Positions 27,754 through 36,378 of a stretch of 64,000 nucleotides of DNA are shown here, in pieces. The notes under the pieces are model-generated. The model was not told the DNA's origin. It ran no database searches and saw nothing but the letters and a program-made list of their open reading frames with translations. The translations under genes were made by a program, and so were the position numbers. The first letter of the stretch is position 1. Every line of letters begins with the position of its first letter. The stretch is from NCBI GenBank assembly GCA_020161755.1, contig JAIUOS010000001.1:62001-126000 (forward strand). Direction: 5' to 3'. This DNA comes from Actinomycetota bacterium (GTDB lineage: Bacteria; Actinomycetota; Actinomycetes; Propionibacteriales; Propionibacteriaceae).

Positions 27754-28965
27754 GTGTTCGTCACCCACCTGAGCCTGGCCGACTTCCGGTCCTACACGCT
27801 GGCGGAGGTGCCGCTGGCCGCCGGCGTCACGGTGTTCACCGGGGCGAACGGGCAGGGCAAGACCAACCTGGTCGAGGCGATCGAGTTCCTGGCCACCTTG
27901 GGATCCCACCGGGTCGCGACCGAGGCGCCGCTGGTCCGGGCCGGGGCCGAGCGCAGCATCGTCCGGGCCCGGGTGCAGGCCGGTCTGGAGGACACCCGCA
28001 GCCTGCTGCTCGAGATCGAGCTGATCCCCGGCCGCGCCAACAAGGCGTCCCTCAACCGGGCGCCGTTGCGGCGGCCGCGCGACCTGCTCGGCGCGCTGCG
28101 GGTGGTGTTCTTCTCCCCGGAGGACCTGGCGATCGTGAAGGGCGACCCGAGCGAGCGCCGGCGTTTCATCGATGAGCTGGTCGTGGCCCGGTGGCCGCGG
28201 CTGGCCGGCGTCCGGGGTGACTACGACGGGGTGCTGCGGCAACGCTCTGCGCTGCTCAAGTCGTTGTCGGGACGCGGTCCGCGCGGCGTGACCGACGACG
28301 TGGCTGCCACCCTCGACGTGTGGGACGGCCAGCTGGCCGCGTACGGCGCCGAGATCGTGGCCGCCCGGCTGGCGACGCTCGCCGAGCTGCGTCCGTTCCT
28401 CGAACAGGCCTACGCCAGCATCGCCCCGACGAACAACGTGGCCGGCATCACGTACAAGTCGTCCTCGCTGCCGGCCGAGGAGCCGGCCGAGGCGTTCACG
28501 GTGGGCGACCTCGGCGGCATCCTCACCGAGCGAATGCGCGAGCGCCGCGGTGAGGAGATCGCCCGCGGCGTCTGCCTGGTCGGCCCGCACCGCGACGACC
28601 TCACCCTCACCCTGGGGGAGCTGCCGACGAAGGGCTACGCGTCGCACGGGGAGTCGTGGTCGACCGCGCTGGCGCTGCGACTGGCGTCGTTCCAACTGCT
28701 GCGCAGCGACGGGGTCGAGCCCGTGTTGATCCTCGACGACGTCTTCGCCGAGCTGGACGAGACCCGCCGCGCCCGGCTGGCCGAACTCATCGCCGGTGCC
28801 GAGCAGGTACTGATCACCGCCGCGGTGGCGGCCGACGTGCCGTCCACCCTTGTCGGGCCGCGGTTCGCGGTGCAGGCTGCGACCGTTGCGCCGCTCGCCA
28901 CTGACGACGTCGCCGCACCTGTACCGATGGTTGAATCGGAACCGACCGGCGAGGCTGAGGCATGA
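27754..28965 (+). CDS. recF: DNA replication/repair protein RecF
   Basis: 403 residues. SMC-like ATPase: Walker [15 protein letters not shown] (about residue 30), signature region [19 protein letters not shown], Walker [14 protein letters not shown]. It helps load RecA at gaps. The start is GTG. The C-terminal ~35 residues after the conserved domain are an Ala/Val/Pro-rich extension. It overlaps dciA by 4 nt. Confidence 0.95.
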   Translation: MFVTHLSLADFRSYTLAEVPLAAGVTVFTGANGQGKTNLVEAIEFLATLGSHRVATEAPLVRAGAERSIVRARVQAGLEDTRSLLLEIELIPGRANKASLNRAPLRRPRDLLGALRVVFFSPEDLAIVKGDPSERRRFIDELVVARWPRLAGVRGDYDGVLRQRSALLKSLSGRGPRGVTDDVAATLDVWDGQLAAYGAEIVAARLATLAELRPFLEQAYASIAPTNNVAGITYKSSSLPAEEPAEAFTVGDLGGILTERMRERRGEEIARGVCLVGPHRDDLTLTLGELPTKGYASHGESWSTALALRLASFQLLRSDGVEPVLILDDVFAELDETRRARLAELIAGAEQVLITAAVAADVPSTLVGPRFAVQAATVAPLATDDVAAPVPMVESEPTGEAEA

Positions 28966-29438
28966 CGATCGAAGGCCCAGAGCACGACCCGCAGGGCCTC
29001 GACCTGGCCAAGCGCATCGCCCGCGCCGCCCGGGGCGCCGCCCCGAAGCCGGCGCCGAAGAAGCGGCGTCCGGTCGAGCGCACCGACGAGCCGACCGTCC
29101 TCGGAGACCTGCTCAAGGAGGTCATCGCCGAGGAGGGCTGGACGCGCGAGGTCAGCGTCCACCAGCTGCTCGCCCGCTGGCCGGCGCTGGTGGGTCCGGT
29201 GAACGCCGCCCACTCGGTGCCCGAGCACTACGCCGAGACCGTCCTGACCGTGCGCGCCGAATCGTCCACCTGGGCCACCTCCCTGCGCAGCATCGCGCCA
29301 CAGCTGGTGGCGGTGCTCAACGAGCAACTCGGCCAGGGCACGGTGAGCCGGGTGATCGTGCGCGGCCCGGAGGCGCCGAACTGGAAGAAGGGCAAGCGTT
29401 CCGTCCCCGGACGCGGCCCGCGCGACACCTACGGCTGA
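28962..29438 (+). CDS. DciA-like DUF721 protein
   Basis: 158 residues. DUF721/DciA domain over residues ~45-135 ([47 protein letters not shown]). DciA promotes loading of the replicative helicase DnaB. The basic N-terminal and C-terminal ends may bind DNA. In most actinobacteria gyrB follows directly; here it lies ~22.7 kb further on. Confidence 0.88.
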   Translation: MTIEGPEHDPQGLDLAKRIARAARGAAPKPAPKKRRPVERTDEPTVLGDLLKEVIAEEGWTREVSVHQLLARWPALVGPVNAAHSVPEHYAETVLTVRAESSTWATSLRSIAPQLVAVLNEQLGQGTVSRVIVRGPEAPNWKKGKRSVPGRGPRDTYG

Positions 29439-29447
29439 CCCCCTATC

Positions 29448-29523
29448 CCGCCGAGAGCCACCGTTCCGGTCAAACGCCACCACCCAGGCGGTGGCGCTTG
29501 ACCGGAACGGTGGCTCTCGGCGG
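29448..29523. terminator. Large hairpin, repeat family R4 copy 1
   Basis: Arms of ~34 bp with a single mismatch (starting CCGCCGAGAGCCACCGTTCC) around an ~8-nt loop, beginning 9 bp after the dciA stop. It probably terminates dnaN-recF-dciA. A related hairpin is at 33382. Confidence 0.8.
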
Positions 29524-29524
29524 A

Positions 29525-29564
29525 TTGGCAACCGGTGGCAACCAATGGCCGGGTCGGTTGCCAA
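29525..29564. promoter_or_regulatory. Candidate LacI-type operator cluster A (HAD-GH3-nickel permease unit)
   Basis: TTGGCAACCGGTGGCAACC from 29525 followed by GGTTGCCAA at 29556-29564, so inward-facing TTGGCAACC and GGTTGCCAA half-sites 38-77 bp upstream of the HAD gene. Similar GGCAAC motifs occur at the other promoter regions of the sugar-acid block. Confidence 0.5.
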
Positions 29565-29601
29565 GCGGCTCTACTGGGAGCTGTCACCGCAGAGGAGTCC
29601 C

Positions 29602-30519
29602 ATGAGCACCGTCGCCATCGACACCCCGACCACCGCGCATCCCGCGCAGGCCCTGATCGACTTCCGTCCCCGCCACGGGTTCTTCGTCGGCGTCGACTCC
29701 GACGGCTGCGCCTTCGACGCCATGGAGATCAAGCACAAGGAGTGCTTCACCCCGAACACGATCAAGCACTGGGGCCTCCAGCCGGTGTCGTCGGTCGCCC
29801 GGCAGACCGCCGAGTTCGTGAACCTCTACTCCACCGGACGCGGGCTCAACCGCTGGCCGGCGCTGCTGCGGGTGTTCGAGCTGCTGGCCGAGCGTCCCGA
29901 GGTGGCCGAACGCGGCGCGAGCGTGCCGACCGGCGACAGGATCCGGGAGTTCATCGCGTCCGGCTACCCGCTGAGCGGGGCCGGCATCCGCGCCTACGCC
30001 GCCGACCATCCCGACCCCGAGCTCGACCGGGCGCTGGCCTGGACCGACGGCGTGGACGCCAGCATCGCCGACATGGTGCACGGCGTCCCGCCCTTCCCGT
30101 GGGTGCGGGAGAGCCTGGCCGGCATCGGTGACCGGACCGACCTGATGGTCGTCTCCGCCACCCCGTACGAGGCGCTGGCCCGTGAGTGGGCCGAGCACGG
30201 CCTGGCCGACCACATGGACGTGATCGCCGGCCAGGAGTCGGGCACCAAGCTCGAGCACCTCCAGTTCGCCGCGAAGGGCAAGTACGCCGACGACCACATC
30301 CTGCTGGTCGGCGACGCCCCCGGCGACCGGGACACCGCCGCCGCGGCCGGCGTCCTGTTCTACCCGATCAACCCCGGCGGCGAGGCCGCCTCGTGGCACC
30401 GTTTCCACACCGAGGCGTTCGACCGGTTCCTCGCCGGCACCTACGCCGGCGCGTACCAGCAGGCACTGGTCGCCGAGTTCGACGCCCTGCTGCCCGCCAC
30501 GCCGCCCTGGCAGCACTGA
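29602..30519 (+). CDS. HAD-superfamily hydrolase
   Basis: 305 residues. HAD motif I is seen as FVGVDSDGCAFD, motif II as LMVVSATPYEAL, and motifs III/IV around HILLVGDAPGDRDTA. A helical cap lies between. It likely dephosphorylates a phosphorylated sugar or related metabolite; substrate not determinable. AGAGGAG precedes the ATG. First gene of a unit with the GH3 enzyme (36-nt gap) and the nickel permease, under operator cluster A. Confidence 0.82.
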   Translation: MSTVAIDTPTTAHPAQALIDFRPRHGFFVGVDSDGCAFDAMEIKHKECFTPNTIKHWGLQPVSSVARQTAEFVNLYSTGRGLNRWPALLRVFELLAERPEVAERGASVPTGDRIREFIASGYPLSGAGIRAYAADHPDPELDRALAWTDGVDASIADMVHGVPPFPWVRESLAGIGDRTDLMVVSATPYEALAREWAEHGLADHMDVIAGQESGTKLEHLQFAAKGKYADDHILLVGDAPGDRDTAAAAGVLFYPINPGGEAASWHRFHTEAFDRFLAGTYAGAYQQALVAEFDALLPATPPWQH

Positions 30520-30555
30520 CCGTCCCGCCCACCACCAGAGACCGGAGCACCCACC

Positions 30556-32298
30556 ATGAGCACCACCGTCGACCTGTCGGCCCTGCCCTACCTCCTGGAC
30601 GCCTCGCAGCGCGGCTGGGTCGAGGAGACCCTCGCCGGGATGTCGGACGAGGAGAAGGTCGGCCAGCTGTTCTTCAACCTGTTCCATTTCGGCACCGACA
30701 CCTTCGGTGGCAACGACCTCACCAACGACGAGATCCTGGCGCGCTACCACATCGGCGGCGCCCGCTACCACGGCGGCAGTGCCGCCCAGGTGCAGGAGCT
30801 GCTGAACAGCCTCCAGGCGTCCTCGAAGATCCCGCTGCTGATCGCGGCCAACTGCGAGTCCGGCGGCAACGGCGCGTGCGCCGAGGGCACCTACATCGCC
30901 ACCGGTGCGCAGTGCGACGCGGCCCGCGGCGACGCCGTCCGCGCCGAGGAGGTGCCGTTCCGCACCGGCCTGGTCTCGGCCCGCGAGGCCGGCGTGCTCG
31001 GCGTCAACGTCAACTTCGCCCCGATCGTCGACATCCTGTTCAACTGGCGCAACACGATCGTGAACACCCGCGCCCACGGCACCACCGCCGAGGACGTGAT
31101 CCGCTCCACCGGTGCCAAGGCGCGCGGCCTGCGCGCGTCCGACGAGGACGTCGCGGTGTGCATCAAGCACTTCCCGGGCGACGGCACGGAGGAGCGCGAC
31201 CAGCACCTCGTGCTCGGCGTCAACGAACTCTCCCCGCAGGAGTGGGACGACTCGTTCGGACGGGTCTACCGCCACCACATCGACGCCGGCGTCGAGATGA
31301 TCATGGCCGGCCACATCGCGCTGCCGGCGTACTCCAAGGTGCTCGACCCGTCGCTGACGGACGCCGACATCATGCCGGCCACGCTCGCTCCCGAGCTGAT
31401 CCAGGGCCTGCTGAAGGACCGGCTGGGGTTCAACGGGCTGGTCGTCACCGACGCCAGCCACATGTTGGGGATGACCTCGGCGATGCGGCGCCAGGACTAC
31501 GTGCCGCGCGCGATCGCGTCCGGCTGCGACATGTTCCTGTTCTTCAACGACATCGCCGAGGACTTCGGCTTCATGCTGGACGGCGTGCGCTCCGGGGTGA
31601 TCCCGCCCGAGCGGCTGGACGACGCGGTGCGCCGGATCCTGGGCCTGAAGGCGAAGCTGAACCTGCACGTGAAGCAGGCGTCCGGGACACTGCTACGCAC
31701 GCCGGACGAGCTCGCGATCATCGGCTGCGAGGAGCACCTGCGCTGGCGCGCGGAGGCCGCGGACGCGTCCATCACGCTGGTGAAGAACACGCTCGACCAG
31801 CTGCCGCTGCGCCCCGAGACCCACCGCCGGATCCGGCTCTACTACCTGGACGCCGACGCCGGCGACATCTACGCGGCCAACCCGCAGGCCCTGGCGACCT
31901 TCGTGGCCGAACTGGAGTCACGGGGCTTCGAGGTGACGGTGAACAACGGCGCCGATCGCGTCAAGGGTCGTACTTTGAAGTACAGGGACGAGGTGGACGC
32001 GGCGATCGTCGTCGCGAATGTCGTCGGCTACGCGGCCGAGAACAACTACCGGATCCGCTGGAAGATCCCGATGAGCACGGACTGCCCCTGGTACGTCCAC
32101 GAGGTGCCCACCGTGATGGTGTCGCTGAACTACACCACCCACCTGCACGACGCCACGATGGTCAAGGCCTACATCAACGCCTACTCCGACAACGCCGAGG
32201 CCATCCGCCAGGTGGTCGACAAGATCACCGGTGTTTCGGCTTTCCACGGCACGTGCAACGATCTGGTGTGGACCGGGAAGTGGCAGGCGAAGCTCTAG
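30556..32298 (+). CDS. Glycoside hydrolase family 3 protein, NagZ-like fold, cytoplasmic
   Basis: 580 residues, no signal peptide, so it should act on imported glycosides. The GH3 (alpha/beta)8 domain shows the nucleophile region GLVVTDASHM (Asp about residue 299). Residues 204-217, KHFPGDGTEERDQH, resemble the NagZ signature KHFPGHGxxxxDSH but have Asp for His and Gln for Ser. The C-terminal ~200 residues resemble the second GH3 domain (IYAANPQALATFVAEL). Substrate unknown: beta-N-acetylhexosaminide, glucoside or glucuronide. Its end overlaps the likely start of the nickel permease. Confidence 0.85.
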   Translation: MSTTVDLSALPYLLDASQRGWVEETLAGMSDEEKVGQLFFNLFHFGTDTFGGNDLTNDEILARYHIGGARYHGGSAAQVQELLNSLQASSKIPLLIAANCESGGNGACAEGTYIATGAQCDAARGDAVRAEEVPFRTGLVSAREAGVLGVNVNFAPIVDILFNWRNTIVNTRAHGTTAEDVIRSTGAKARGLRASDEDVAVCIKHFPGDGTEERDQHLVLGVNELSPQEWDDSFGRVYRHHIDAGVEMIMAGHIALPAYSKVLDPSLTDADIMPATLAPELIQGLLKDRLGFNGLVVTDASHMLGMTSAMRRQDYVPRAIASGCDMFLFFNDIAEDFGFMLDGVRSGVIPPERLDDAVRRILGLKAKLNLHVKQASGTLLRTPDELAIIGCEEHLRWRAEAADASITLVKNTLDQLPLRPETHRRIRLYYLDADAGDIYAANPQALATFVAELESRGFEVTVNNGADRVKGRTLKYRDEVDAAIVVANVVGYAAENNYRIRWKIPMSTDCPWYVHEVPTVMVSLNYTTHLHDATMVKAYINAYSDNAEAIRQVVDKITGVSAFHGTCNDLVWTGKWQAKL

Positions 32299-33362
32299 GG
32301 CAACCGCGCACCCCCGCGTCCGACCGGCGCCCGCTCCTGGGCATGGGCGCGGTCATCGTCATCCTGCACGCGCTGGGCTGGGGGACGCTGCTCGCCCTCG
32401 TGGTGCCGCAGCAGTTGGCCCTCGGCACCGGGCAGGTGTTCGGCATCGGGCTCGGCGTGACGGCGTACACCCTCGGCATGCGGCACGCGTTCGACGCCGA
32501 CCACATCGCGGCGATCGACAACGCCACCCGAGCGCAGCTGGCCGCGGGCCGGCGTCCGCTCTCGGTCGGGTTCTGGTTCTCGCTGGGGCACTCGAGCGTG
32601 GTGTTCGTGCTGGTCGCGCTGCTCGCCGCCGGCGTGGGTGCGGTGGCCACGCAACTGGTCGACGACCGGTCGGTGCTCCTCCGGGCGATGAGCACCTTCG
32701 GCACGCTGGTCTCCGGGATCTTCCTCGTGGTGATCGGCCTGGTGAACCTCGTCGTCCTCGCGGGCATCGCCCGGGTGTTCCGCGGCCTGCGCGCCGGGAT
32801 GCTGGACGAGCGGCAACTCGAGGCCCAACTGCAACGCCGCGGGGTGCTCGCGCGGCTCACCAGCCGGGCGGTGGCGGTCGTCACGAAGCCACGGCAGCTC
32901 TACCCGGTCGGGCTGTTGTTCGGCCTCGGGTTCGACACCGCCACTGAGGTCGGACTGCTCGTCCTGGCCGGCGGCGCGGCAGCGGTGTCCCTGCCGTGGT
33001 ACGCGATCCTCACCCTGCCGGTGCTGTTCGCCGCCGGCATGTGCCTGCTGGACACCGTCGACGGCGTCGTGATGACCCGCGCCTACGGCTGGGCGGACGT
33101 CCGACCGGTGCGGAAGGTGTACTACAACCTCACCGTCACCGGGCTCTCGGTGGTCGTCGCGCTGGTGATCGGCGGGATCGAGCTGCTCGGGGTCCTCGCC
33201 GACCGGCTGGGGATCACCACGGGCCCGCTGGCCGCGATCGCGTCGCTCGACCTCGGCGCGGTCGGCTACCTCGTGGTGGTCCTGTTCCTCGCCGCCTGGG
33301 CCGTGGCCGTCGTGGTCTGGAGGCTCGCCCGCATCGAAGAGCGCTGGTCCCCGTCCCCCTGA
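32280..33362 (+). CDS. Nickel/cobalt permease, NiCoT family (HoxN/NixA type)
   Basis: About 360 residues, eight-helix secondary transporter for Ni2+ (or Co2+). All family signatures are present: RHAFDADHI in helix II, SLGHSSVV, LGFDTATE, and GMCLLDTVD. The start is uncertain: GTG 32280 is given; GTG 32268 (also overlapping the GH3 gene) and ATG 32343 (which leaves almost no N-terminal tail before helix I) are alternatives. The overlap implies co-translation with the GH3 gene. With larA, larE, larB and larC nearby, nickel for the LarA cofactor is the obvious use (inference). Confidence 0.9.
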   Translation: MAGEALGQPRTPASDRRPLLGMGAVIVILHALGWGTLLALVVPQQLALGTGQVFGIGLGVTAYTLGMRHAFDADHIAAIDNATRAQLAAGRRPLSVGFWFSLGHSSVVFVLVALLAAGVGAVATQLVDDRSVLLRAMSTFGTLVSGIFLVVIGLVNLVVLAGIARVFRGLRAGMLDERQLEAQLQRRGVLARLTSRAVAVVTKPRQLYPVGLLFGLGFDTATEVGLLVLAGGAAAVSLPWYAILTLPVLFAAGMCLLDTVDGVVMTRAYGWADVRPVRKVYYNLTVTGLSVVVALVIGGIELLGVLADRLGITTGPLAAIASLDLGAVGYLVVVLFLAAWAVAVVVWRLARIEERWSPSP

Positions 33363-33381
33363 GCCCCGTCCTCCTCTCCGC

Positions 33382-33449
33382 CGAACGCCACCGTTTCGGT
33401 CAAACGCCACCGCCTGGGTTGGGGCGTTTGACCGAAACGGTGGCGTTCG
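33382..33449. terminator. Large hairpin, repeat family R4 copy 2
   Basis: Arms CGAACGCCACCGTTTCGGTC and their complement, extending to ~28 bp, around a short loop. It lies between convergent nickel-permease and gluconokinase genes; a likely bidirectional terminator. Sequence is related to the hairpin at 29448. Confidence 0.8.
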
Positions 33450-33467
33450 ACGTCCTGGGGGAGTGAG

Positions 33468-34985
33468 TCAGGAGCCGGCGAAGAGGGCGGCGACGTCGTC
33501 GTAGGCGGAGAGCAGGGACGGGATGCGAGCGGCCAGGTCTGCGTAGAGCTCGGGGTGGACGGGATCGACCAGGTCGACGTGGACGGCGGACGCGAGCCGG
33601 TCCGCGGCCGCCACCGGCGAGCTCTCGAGGCCGAGACCCACCAGCGCGAGCGCGGCCGCACCGAGCGCGGTGCCGGCGGCGTCCTCACCGACCTCGACGG
33701 GCAGGGCGAGCGCGTCGGCGACGACCTGGCGCCACAGCGGCGCACGGAACACCCCGCCGGTGGCGCGGACCACCTCGATCGGCTGGACGGCAGCCAGGCT
33801 GCGGGTGATCAGGGCGAGCTGGAGGGCAACCCCCTCGACAGCCGCGCGGACGAAGTGGCCGCGGGTGTGGGAGTGCCGCAGCCCGAGGAACGCACCGGGA
33901 AGCGTCGGGTCCCACAGCGGGGCCCGCTCGGGCAGCAGGTAGGGCAGCATGACCAGCCCGTCGCTCCCGGCGGGCACGGACGCGGCCAGCCGCAGCAGCG
34001 CCGCGTCCCGGTCCCCGTCCGACGCCTCGGCGGACGCATCGCCGAACACGCCGCTCGCCCAGCGCACCACCGAGCCGCCGTTGCTGATCGCGCCGCCGGT
34101 CACCCAGACGTCCTCGGTGAGCGCGTAGCTGAAGAGCCGTCCGGCCGGGTCGAGCACCGGCGCGCCGACCCCGAGGCGCACCGCGCCGCTGGTGCCGATC
34201 GAGACCCCCACGGTGCCGGACGCGAACGCGCCGCTGCCGAGGTTGCCCAGTGGACCGTCCGCGCCGCCGAGCACGACCGGCAGCCCCGCCGGCAACCCGG
34301 TGGCCGCCGCGGCCGCCACACCCAGCGGCAACACGTCCGTGGTGGCGAGGATTGCGGGCAACTTGTCGAGATCGACGCGGGCGAGCGCAGCCAGTTCGGG
34401 GCTCCAGGCGCGGCGGTGCACGTCGAGCAGCCCGGTGCCGGACGCGGACGACAACTCGGTGGCCAGCGTGCCGGTGAGCCGCAGCACCACGAAGTCCTTC
34501 AGCGACACCCAGTGGCGGACGCGGGCCGCGAGCTCCGGTTCCTCCTCGGCGAACCACATCAGCTTCGCGAGCGGTGTCATCGGGTGGGTGGGAACGCCGC
34601 TCAGGCGGTATGCCTCCGCCGCCCGGCCCGACTCCCGCAGCCGCGCGGCCTGCGGCGTGGCCCGTCCGTCCGCCCAGGTGACCAGCGGAGTGAGCGGGAC
34701 GCCGGCGGCGTCCAGTCCGATCAGGCCGTGCATCGCGGTGGACAGCCCCATCCCCACGACGCGCCCGGCGCCGAGAACCTGCCGGCACTCCGCCAGCGCG
34801 GAAAGCACCTCACGCAGGATCCGCTCGGGGTCCTGCACCTGCTCGCCCGGCCGCGGCTGCTCCAGCGGGTACTCCCGACTGAGCACGAGCCGCTCGGGCG
34901 CGTCCACGCCGAAGGCGACCAGCTTGGTGGCGGTCGTGCCGACGTCCAGGCCGATCACGACGCGTCCCGGGGCTGACGAGTTCAC
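33468..34985 (-). CDS. gntK: Gluconokinase, FGGY family
   Basis: 505 residues. Phosphorylates D-gluconate to 6-phosphogluconate. N-terminal GLDVGTTATKLVAF is the FGGY phosphate motif. STAMHGLIGLD, VTWADGRA and SGVPTHPMTPLAKLMW are features of the gluconate branch rather than xylulo- or glycerol kinases; SIGTSGAVR and GGVFRAPLWRQVVADAL are FGGY core motifs. Third gene of the minus-strand unit uxaC-uxuB-gntK (4-nt gap). Its product feeds the nearby 6-phosphogluconate dehydrogenase. Confidence 0.9.
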   Translation of the reverse strand: MNSSAPGRVVIGLDVGTTATKLVAFGVDAPERLVLSREYPLEQPRPGEQVQDPERILREVLSALAECRQVLGAGRVVGMGLSTAMHGLIGLDAAGVPLTPLVTWADGRATPQAARLRESGRAAEAYRLSGVPTHPMTPLAKLMWFAEEEPELAARVRHWVSLKDFVVLRLTGTLATELSSASGTGLLDVHRRAWSPELAALARVDLDKLPAILATTDVLPLGVAAAAATGLPAGLPVVLGGADGPLGNLGSGAFASGTVGVSIGTSGAVRLGVGAPVLDPAGRLFSYALTEDVWVTGGAISNGGSVVRWASGVFGDASAEASDGDRDAALLRLAASVPAGSDGLVMLPYLLPERAPLWDPTLPGAFLGLRHSHTRGHFVRAAVEGVALQLALITRSLAAVQPIEVVRATGGVFRAPLWRQVVADALALPVEVGEDAAGTALGAAALALVGLGLESSPVAAADRLASAVHVDLVDPVHPELYADLAARIPSLLSAYDDVAALFAGS

Positions 34986-34989
34986 GGCG

Positions 34990-36378
34990 TCAGTCTGCCA
35001 GCGCGAGGATCTCCCGTGCCGCGGACAGCACGCCGGCCGCGACGTCCGCGCGCCCGGCGAGGCCGAGGTATGCCAGGACGGCGGACACGCTGTCCTCCAG
35101 GTCGCCGCTGCCGAACGGCGTCACCGTCGCGGCGTTGACGTCCTTCACCGGGGCGCCGGCCCCACGCAGGTGCAACACCCAGGCAGCCACCGCACGGCAC
35201 GCACCCGGCGGGACGCGGCCCGCGGCCAGCTCGGCGGTCAGGGTCGGGACGATCCGCACCGGCACCTTCAGCGAGCCGTCGGACGCGATCTGCGCGAGGG
35301 CGTGCCGGATGTTCGGGTTGCGGTAGCGGTCGAGCAGAGCCGCGCGGTAGGCGGCGAGCTCGGCGGTCGGCAGCGGAATGTGCGCGCACGCCTCGTCCCA
35401 CCACTGCTCGACCCAGGCCAGGCAGCGGGGGTCGGCGATGGCGTCCGCCACGGTCTCGTGGCCGAGGATCGTGGCCGCGTAGGCCAGCAGCGAGTGCGAG
35501 CCGTTGAGCAGCGCCAGCTTGCGCCGCTCGAACGGCGCGACGTCGTCGACGATCCGCGCCCCCGCGCTCTCCCACGCTGGACGCCCGGCGGGGAATGCGC
35601 CCTGGATGACCCACTCGCTGAACGGCTCGGTGGGTACCGGCGCGGCGTCCTCGACGCCGGTCGCGGCCCGGACGGCCGCCCGGTGCTCGTCGGTGGTGGC
35701 CGGGGTGATGCGGTCGACCATCGTGGTGCCGAAGGAGACGTTCGCCGCCAGCCAGGCGGGCAGCGTCGCGTCCACGTGCCCGGCGAGCTCGGAGACGACC
35801 CGCGCGAGCACCGAGCCGTTGTGGGACAGGTTGTCGCAGGACACGATCGCCAACGGACCCCCGGACGCCGCGCGGCGCGCGAGCAGGCCGGCCACGATCC
35901 GGGCGGGGGCGGTGGCCACCGGGGCGGTGGCCGCGGCCCGCAGGGCGGCGACGTCGGCGGCCACCGCAGGATCGGTGAGGTCGGGGCCCCCGTCCGCGCC
36001 CCGCCGGTAGCCGGCCTCGGTGACGGTCAGCGTCACCACCGCGAGCTGCGGGGAGCGGAAGTAGTCCAGCAGGGCGTCGTGCTCGCCGGCGGAGTGGACG
36101 GCCGACAGGCTCGAGATCACCTCGAAGGCGTCCCCGTCCGTGCCGCGGGTGATCAGCGTGTACAGCCCGTCCTGGGGACGCAGCGCGTCGGCCATGGCGG
36201 TCGAGCGCCCGGTGAAGGCGGCGATGCCCCAGGCGACCGCGTCCGCGGCGTGCTCGGTGTACCAGGCCTGGTGGGCGCGGAAGAAGTTGCCGACGCCGAG
36301 GTGGACGATGCGCACCGGGGCGGCGGGACGGCCGTGGCCGGCGTCCCTGCGCAGGGTGGTGGTGGCGGTGATGGTCAC
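34990..36378 (-). CDS. uxuB: Mannitol-dehydrogenase-family oxidoreductase, probable D-fructuronate reductase (mannonate dehydrogenase)
   Basis: 462 residues. Polyol-specific long-chain dehydrogenase: NAD-binding RIVHLGVGNFFRAHQAWYT, GTTMVDRITPAT, SEWVIQGAFPAGRP, and the catalytic KLALLNGSHSLLAY (K-x4-N-x2-H). Next to uxaC the expected reaction is NADH-dependent reduction of D-fructuronate to D-mannonate. The GTG start overlaps the uxaC stop by 4 nt. Related enzymes act on mannitol, tagaturonate or arabinitol, so the assignment rests on context. Confidence 0.85.
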   Translation of the reverse strand: MTITATTTLRRDAGHGRPAAPVRIVHLGVGNFFRAHQAWYTEHAADAVAWGIAAFTGRSTAMADALRPQDGLYTLITRGTDGDAFEVISSLSAVHSAGEHDALLDYFRSPQLAVVTLTVTEAGYRRGADGGPDLTDPAVAADVAALRAAATAPVATAPARIVAGLLARRAASGGPLAIVSCDNLSHNGSVLARVVSELAGHVDATLPAWLAANVSFGTTMVDRITPATTDEHRAAVRAATGVEDAAPVPTEPFSEWVIQGAFPAGRPAWESAGARIVDDVAPFERRKLALLNGSHSLLAYAATILGHETVADAIADPRCLAWVEQWWDEACAHIPLPTAELAAYRAALLDRYRNPNIRHALAQIASDGSLKVPVRIVPTLTAELAAGRVPPGACRAVAAWVLHLRGAGAPVKDVNAATVTPFGSGDLEDSVSAVLAYLGLAGRADVAAGVLSAAREILALAD

